Origin: Chloroflexota bacterium
GTDB lineage: Bacteria > Chloroflexota > Anaerolineae > Anaerolineales > Anaerolineaceae
Assembly (NCBI GenBank): GCA_016887485.1
Contig: CP069395.1
Coordinates: forward strand, 115,737-179,736
Direction of reading: 5' to 3'
Length of the DNA: 64,000 bases
Shown: positions 60,622 through 64,000 of the stretch, one piece after another
Layout of the letters: each line of letters starts with the position of its first letter
How positions within the stretch are numbered: position 1 is the stretch's first letter
Notes under the pieces: generated by a model
Seen by the model: only the letters and a program-made list of their open reading frames with translations
The model's database searches: none
What the model was told of the DNA's origin: nothing
Translations under genes and position numbers: made by a program

Positions 60622-61527
60622 TTACTCACCCATCAGGGTTTCAGGATCGATACCAGCTGCATCCAGAACCTGGCGGAATGGATCATAGAAGGAGTCATCC
60701 TTCGCAACCAATTTGGTCCATTCGTAAGCAGCGTCAATAGCTGCAAGGCCTTCTTCGGTCTCGTTGATGGTGAGGAGCGCGTTTACGATGGCTTCACGGA
60801 TTTCAGCGGGGACAGAGGGGCTGAATTGAACGCCATCATTGGGGATATCGACGGAAACGTTGATAACCTTGGTGACTTCCATGATGTCAGGATAATCTTC
60901 TTCCATCGAGGAGCGAACGTCAATGTAGGTTGAACCAGCGTCGCAGGTGCCATCATAAACACCAGCGGCAACGGCGTCATGTGAACCAGCGTCCACAACT
61001 TCGGCCAGGTCAGTTTCTGGATTGATGCCAGCGGCCTGCATGGTGACCATGGGGATGATCCAGCCAGAGGTGCTCAATGGGTCAGGGCGGCAGTAAGTCT
61101 TGCCGGCCAGATCCGCAATGTCATTGATGCCACTGTCTGCACGGGTGATAATCTGACCGTTGTAGGAGGGGCTGCCATAGCGTTCGGAAACGAGGGCAAC
61201 ATCAGCAACACCACGAGCGGAGGCAACGAGGTACGCAAAGGTTGCCAGGGAGGCCATGTGAGCCTTGGGTGGGTCAGCCGAGAGGGCTTCGATCACGCCA
61301 GCGTATTCGGTGGCGACGAAGGGTTCAATGACGAGACCGGTCTCATCATAGAGAATGGCGGCGACATCTTCAAAGCCAGCCAAAACCGTGTCTGTTTCGC
61401 CAGAGGGAACAAGGGCCCAGATGATTGGGTTCTCTTCGGTGCCAAGCGCAGCCTCTTGTTTACACCCAGCGAGGGTGAAGCTGGCGATCACCATCAGAGC
61501 GATCACAACATAAGCAATCTTCTTCAT
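60622..61527 (-). CDS. phnD: Phosphonate/phosphite-binding lipoprotein PhnD
   Basis: 301 residues. Lipoprotein signal MKKIAYVVIALMVIASFTLAGC (lipobox LAGC). Family segments IIWALVPSGETDTVLAGFED, FATEYAGVIEALS-type core and DLAGKTYCRPDPLSTSGWI follow. PhnD proteins bind phosphonate, phosphite or hypophosphite outside the cell. No C-P lyase or phosphite dehydrogenase gene is in the window, so the ligand is open. First gene of the phn operon; GAAGGAG precedes the ATG. Confidence 0.92.
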   Translation of the reverse strand: MKKIAYVVIALMVIASFTLAGCKQEAALGTEENPIIWALVPSGETDTVLAGFEDVAAILYDETGLVIEPFVATEYAGVIEALSADPPKAHMASLATFAYLVASARGVADVALVSERYGSPSYNGQIITRADSGINDIADLAGKTYCRPDPLSTSGWIIPMVTMQAAGINPETDLAEVVDAGSHDAVAAGVYDGTCDAGSTYIDVRSSMEEDYPDIMEVTKVINVSVDIPNDGVQFSPSVPAEIREAIVNALLTINETEEGLAAIDAAYEWTKLVAKDDSFYDPFRQVLDAAGIDPETLMGE

Positions 61528-61715
61528 GTCTACTCCTTCAAATAGAGATAGAAATTGAGTGTGGTAAATCCGCTTATAAGTATAAATGAAGTATCAGAAT
61601 CATACAAATCAAATTAACCGGTTTTTTATCCCTCTTACGTCATACAAGTAATAATTTTAACAATAATAGAATCCGTTTGGGCTAAAATAATAAACTAGAC
61701 GATGTGGATATTCTA

Positions 61716-61734
61716 AAAAACCTGTCTGGTTTTT
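61716..61734 (-). terminator. Weak terminator of thioesterase gene
   Basis: On the minus strand AAAAACC, AGACA, GGTTTTT, a short A/T-rich stem that runs on into T residues. Confidence 0.4.
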
Positions 61735-61757
61735 ATTATTATTGTATTTTTACTGGA

Positions 61758-62177
61758 TTAATTCAATGCCAAAGCCTGTTGATAGAGGCGGTAATCTTCC
61801 TCAGATTCGAGTTCCAACTCAATGCCGTGGGGTTGGGCTTTGCCATTGTTATCGACATGAACAAAGGTGATGAAACCGCTGATCACCGCTTCTTGTTTAT
61901 TCTGGGGGGTCAAACTGATATAAGTCGTCAGCGAGGTCCGCCCGCCTTTTACAATCCGGCTTTTAAAACATGCGATGTCTCCTGCGGTCATTGGCTCGGT
62001 GAACATCAGGCCGTGCACTTTCAGACAGACGATATTCCCGGCCGGCAGGACACTGGCGGCAGCAATGAAGCCCGCCTCAACAAACCACTCTGCACAACGG
62101 CCGGCAAAGAGCGTCTTGTGGTGGTTCAGGTCTTCACTTTTTATTAGGCGATCATAATTAAATGTTTGGGGTCTCAT
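61758..62177 (-). CDS. Hotdog-fold acyl-CoA thioesterase
   Basis: 139 residues of the acyl-CoA hydrolase (YciA/BFIT-like) group: LNHHKTLFAGRCAEWFVEAGF, then VCLKVHGLMFTEPMTAGDI, typical of the hotdog helix and following strand. Hydrolyses fatty-acyl or short-chain CoA esters in the cytoplasm. Lies alone, divergent from the Nudix gene. Confidence 0.82.
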   Translation of the reverse strand: MRPQTFNYDRLIKSEDLNHHKTLFAGRCAEWFVEAGFIAAASVLPAGNIVCLKVHGLMFTEPMTAGDIACFKSRIVKGGRTSLTTYISLTPQNKQEAVISGFITFVHVDNNGKAQPHGIELELESEEDYRLYQQALALN

Positions 62178-62284
62178 TAAACACCTCCGATTTTTCGGTT
62201 AGTGAGTGATAATACCATGATCTGAACAAGTTCGGGAGGAAGGAGTAGAATATCCTTTGACTTGAATTTATTTTGGAGAACATA

Positions 62285-62767
62285 ATGAAGTATCTACCCT
62301 ATGGTGAATTCCTGCGATCTCTGCCTCGCAAGCGGATGGCAGCCGGCGCATTGATACGAAATGATCACGGAAAAATCCTGCTGGTCAAACCTGTCTATAA
62401 AGGTGGCTGGAGTATTCCCGGTGGGGTGGTTGAAGCTGACGAAGCGCCCAAAACGGCCTGCATCCGTGAGATCCGGGAGGAATTGGGGCTGGCATTGGCG
62501 ATCAACAGGTTATTGGTGGTGGATTACAACTCACCGCATGGTGAAAAGACCGAATCGCTGATGTTCATTTTTGATGGCGGCTATATTAGCGAAGATGACA
62601 TTGCTGGGATCACGCTTCAGGATGGGGAATTGGAGGCTTTTGATTTCTTTACCCCTGATGCGCTGCCTGGCTTGATGAGTCGTTCTCTACGGCGGCGAAT
62701 TTTGGTCGCTTTGGGGCAGGAAAATGCTCAGGGCGGGATCTATTTAGAAGATCAGGAGTATTGTTAA
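62285..62767 (+). CDS. Nudix hydrolase
   Basis: 160 residues. The Nudix box is complete: GGVVEADEAPKTACIREI followed by REELGL. N-terminal RMAAGALIRNDHGKILLVKP matches the family. Hydrolyses a nucleoside diphosphate linked to another group; substrate not evident. The ATG at 62285 has GGAG seven bases upstream; an upstream TTG is rejected. The SDR gene starts within about 30 bases. Confidence 0.9.
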   Translation: MKYLPYGEFLRSLPRKRMAAGALIRNDHGKILLVKPVYKGGWSIPGGVVEADEAPKTACIREIREELGLALAINRLLVVDYNSPHGEKTESLMFIFDGGYISEDDIAGITLQDGELEAFDFFTPDALPGLMSRSLRRRILVALGQENAQGGIYLEDQEYC

Positions 62768-62794
62768 CTGAATAGCTTGATGGGAAAAGGATTG

Positions 62795-63664
62795 ATGGTC
62801 ATGGATGTTAATTTGCAGGGTAAAGCAGTTGTCGTCACTGGTGCGACCTCAGGAATCGGCCTGACAGTGGCTGAGAAGATGGCTGAGGCAGGGGCTTTTG
62901 TGGTTGGGGTGGGGCGCTCTCCTGAACGGAATGACCGGGCTGTATCGTCTATCCTTGAAGTTGTCCCAGAGGCCCAGGTCACGTATTTACTGGCGGATCT
63001 TTCCAGTCAGGCTCAGGTGCGGCGCCTGGCGGGTGAAATCAAGGACAGACTTACCAAAGCCGGCTTTTCTCAGCTGGATGTGCTAATTAATAATGCGGGA
63101 GTTTATATGATCCGCAGGGTGTTCACCGAAGATGGGATTGAGATGACCTTTGCGGTGAATTTCCTGGCGGGATTTCTGCTGACGCATGAGCTCATGGATT
63201 GGCTGGCGCGGGCGAAGGGGCGGGTATTGATGTCGAGTTCATACTCCCACCGCACGACGCCGCTCTGTCTGAGCCGAATTGTCCGTCCCTGGCCCCATCT
63301 TGGGGTGATCGCCTACAAACGCTCGAAATTGTCCGATGTTTTGCTTGCCTATGAACTGAACCGTAGAAATTTTGGCGTTACAGCTTTTGCAGTGGACCCC
63401 GGCCTGGTCAATACGGAAATTGCTTCCAAAGGGGGAACAGGGATTGAGGAATTAGTCTGGCGGCGTAAGCGCCTGCAGGGCACTTCGGCTGAGGTCCCAG
63501 CGCAGACTTACCTATACCTTGCGGGAGCGCCGCAGGTTGATACCTCGAAGGGCTATTACTTCAAGGACAGCGTATACCTGCGTCCCAGCCGCCAAAGCGA
63601 GAACCCGCGCCTAGCCCGGCGTTTATGGAATCTGGCATCTGGTCTGACGGGGGTGAGCTGGTAG
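62795..63664 (+). CDS. Short-chain dehydrogenase/reductase
   Basis: About 289 residues. The NAD(P) motif TGATSGIG, the DLSSQAQVRRLAGEI turn, NNAG in LINNAGVYMIR, and the catalytic SSSYSH and AYKRSK (YxxxK) are visible. It resembles retinol-dehydrogenase-like SDRs; substrate unknown. Start is uncertain: ATG 62795 with AAAAGG upstream is preferred over 62780 and 62801. Probably cotranscribed with the Nudix gene. Confidence 0.88.
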   Translation: MVMDVNLQGKAVVVTGATSGIGLTVAEKMAEAGAFVVGVGRSPERNDRAVSSILEVVPEAQVTYLLADLSSQAQVRRLAGEIKDRLTKAGFSQLDVLINNAGVYMIRRVFTEDGIEMTFAVNFLAGFLLTHELMDWLARAKGRVLMSSSYSHRTTPLCLSRIVRPWPHLGVIAYKRSKLSDVLLAYELNRRNFGVTAFAVDPGLVNTEIASKGGTGIEELVWRRKRLQGTSAEVPAQTYLYLAGAPQVDTSKGYYFKDSVYLRPSRQSENPRLARRLWNLASGLTGVSW

Positions 63665-63674
63665 GAAATAAAAA

Positions 63675-63789
63675 CCTTCCCCCCTTGAGGGGAAGGGTGC
63701 CCACAGAGGGGCACCCCTACGAAAAAGAACAATTTGGAAATCACTAGAATATTAGATAATCCCGTAGGGGCGGCTCTCCGTGGCCGCCC
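63675..63789. repeat. REP-like hairpin doublet
   Basis: In order: hairpin CCTTCCCC/GGGGAAGG (63675-63696), hairpin GGGTGCCC/GGGCACCC (63695-63716), inverted pair CCCCTACG (63714-63721) and CGTAGGGG (63763-63770) around 41 AT-rich bases, and hairpin GGGCGGC/GCCGCCC (63768-63789). This is the layout of REP/BIME elements next to a RAYT gene. Confidence 0.72.
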
Positions 63790-63848
63790 AAAGGGCTACA
63801 ATCAGCATGTATTATTGTTAAATGGTTTTAGATTCTTTGGGGAAAGAG

Positions 63849-64000
63849 ATGAATCAAGAAGACAATCTAACAAATCATCGTAAATCTAACCGATTGAAGG
63901 AATATGATTACTCTCAACCTGGAGCATATTTTGTTACGGTCGTCACTCAAACAAGAAGTTGCTTATTCGGAAAGATTGAAAATGGCAAAATAAACTTGAA
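63849..64000 (+). CDS. REP-associated tyrosine transposase (RAYT), partial
   Basis: The first 50 residues, MNQEDNLTNHRKSNRLKEYD, then YSQPGAYFVTVVTQ and RSCLFGKIENGKINL, match the N-terminus of Y1-type RAYT proteins (YDYSQPGAYFVTI). The catalytic HUH and Tyr motifs lie beyond the right edge. GGGGAAAGAG precedes the ATG. It is AT-rich and sits 60 bases after a REP-like doublet, its likely substrate. Confidence 0.82.
   Translation, partial: MNQEDNLTNHRKSNRLKEYDYSQPGAYFVTVVTQTRSCLFGKIENGKINL

Noticed and set aside
1..64000. CRISPR arrays, tRNA, rRNA, prophage or integrase
   Set aside because: No regularly spaced repeats, cloverleaf-like GTTCGAATC blocks with CCA context, rRNA cores or phage genes were seen.

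Overview
The window most resembles the chromosome of an anaerobic, heterotrophic Chloroflexota bacterium of the Anaerolineae type. This is inferred from gene content and was not tested by search. The pointers are many sugar-catabolic modules (Gfo/Idh/MocA dehydrogenases, sugar-phosphate isomerases, ROK kinases), lipoprotein signal peptides with Val/Thr/Pro-rich linkers, a tungsten-type aldehyde:ferredoxin oxidoreductase, ferredoxin-fused P-loop ATPases and a selenocysteine peroxiredoxin. Base composition is moderately GC-rich, with AT-rich patches at 14.4-15.2 kb, 55.6-57.1 kb and after 63.8 kb. No rRNA, tRNA, CRISPR array or prophage was seen.

Layout. 0-13.1 kb: two sugar or polyol catabolic modules. 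The first, on the minus strand, runs GntR regulator, isomerase, dehydrogenase, DeoC aldolase, then a terminator and a separately promoted sugar ABC transporter (binding protein, double ATPase, permease cut by the left edge). A ROK kinase diverges from it, and AraR-like operators sit on both start sites. The second, on the plus strand, is dehydrogenase, isomerase, ROK kinase, next to a URO-D-like protein. 13.1-20.7 kb: a lipoprotein, an NTF2-like protein, an AT-rich winged-helix/GIY-YIG protein, a second deoC divergent from a DeoR regulator, mannose-6-phosphate isomerase, a CPBP protease and a fucose-isomerase-like protein.

20.8-25.6 kb is the most striking region. A NifX-like protein, two ferredoxin-containing MinD-type ATPases and a MIP18-family protein run into a peroxiredoxin whose active-site codon is an in-frame UGA followed by a bacterial SECIS-type hairpin. 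A PadR regulator and a DUF5320 protein diverge from interleaved promoters. 25.6-42.2 kb: membrane and lipoproteins, a gamma-glutamyltransferase-family enzyme, a DegT aminotransferase, a TetR/ABC exporter unit, a BadF-type kinase with a GH4 phosphoglycosidase, a small-regulator/membrane-protein unit, phosphopentomutase (which pairs with the two DeoC aldolases), threonine synthase overlapped by an orphan HigA, and an aldolase pseudogene.

42.3-53.9 kb: aldehyde:ferredoxin oxidoreductase plus a four-cluster ferredoxin, small Cys-rich proteins, DUF4013 paralogues, a sulfatase, a transporter, an NTF2-AlkD fusion and YibE/F. 53.9-64 kb: a phosphotriesterase remnant, a sugar-type MFS transporter, an AT-rich CPBP gene and empty stretch, DegV, a phosphonate/phosphite ABC transporter with an unusually extended permease, a thioesterase, a Nudix hydrolase, an SDR, and a REP-like hairpin doublet next to the start of a REP-associated tyrosine transposase at the right edge.

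Central metabolism visible here converges on glycolysis: kinases, isomerases and dehydrogenases feed hexose or inositol-type substrates, DeoB and DeoC convert deoxynucleoside sugar to glyceraldehyde-3-phosphate and acetaldehyde, and AOR could oxidise the aldehyde to acid with reduction of ferredoxin.
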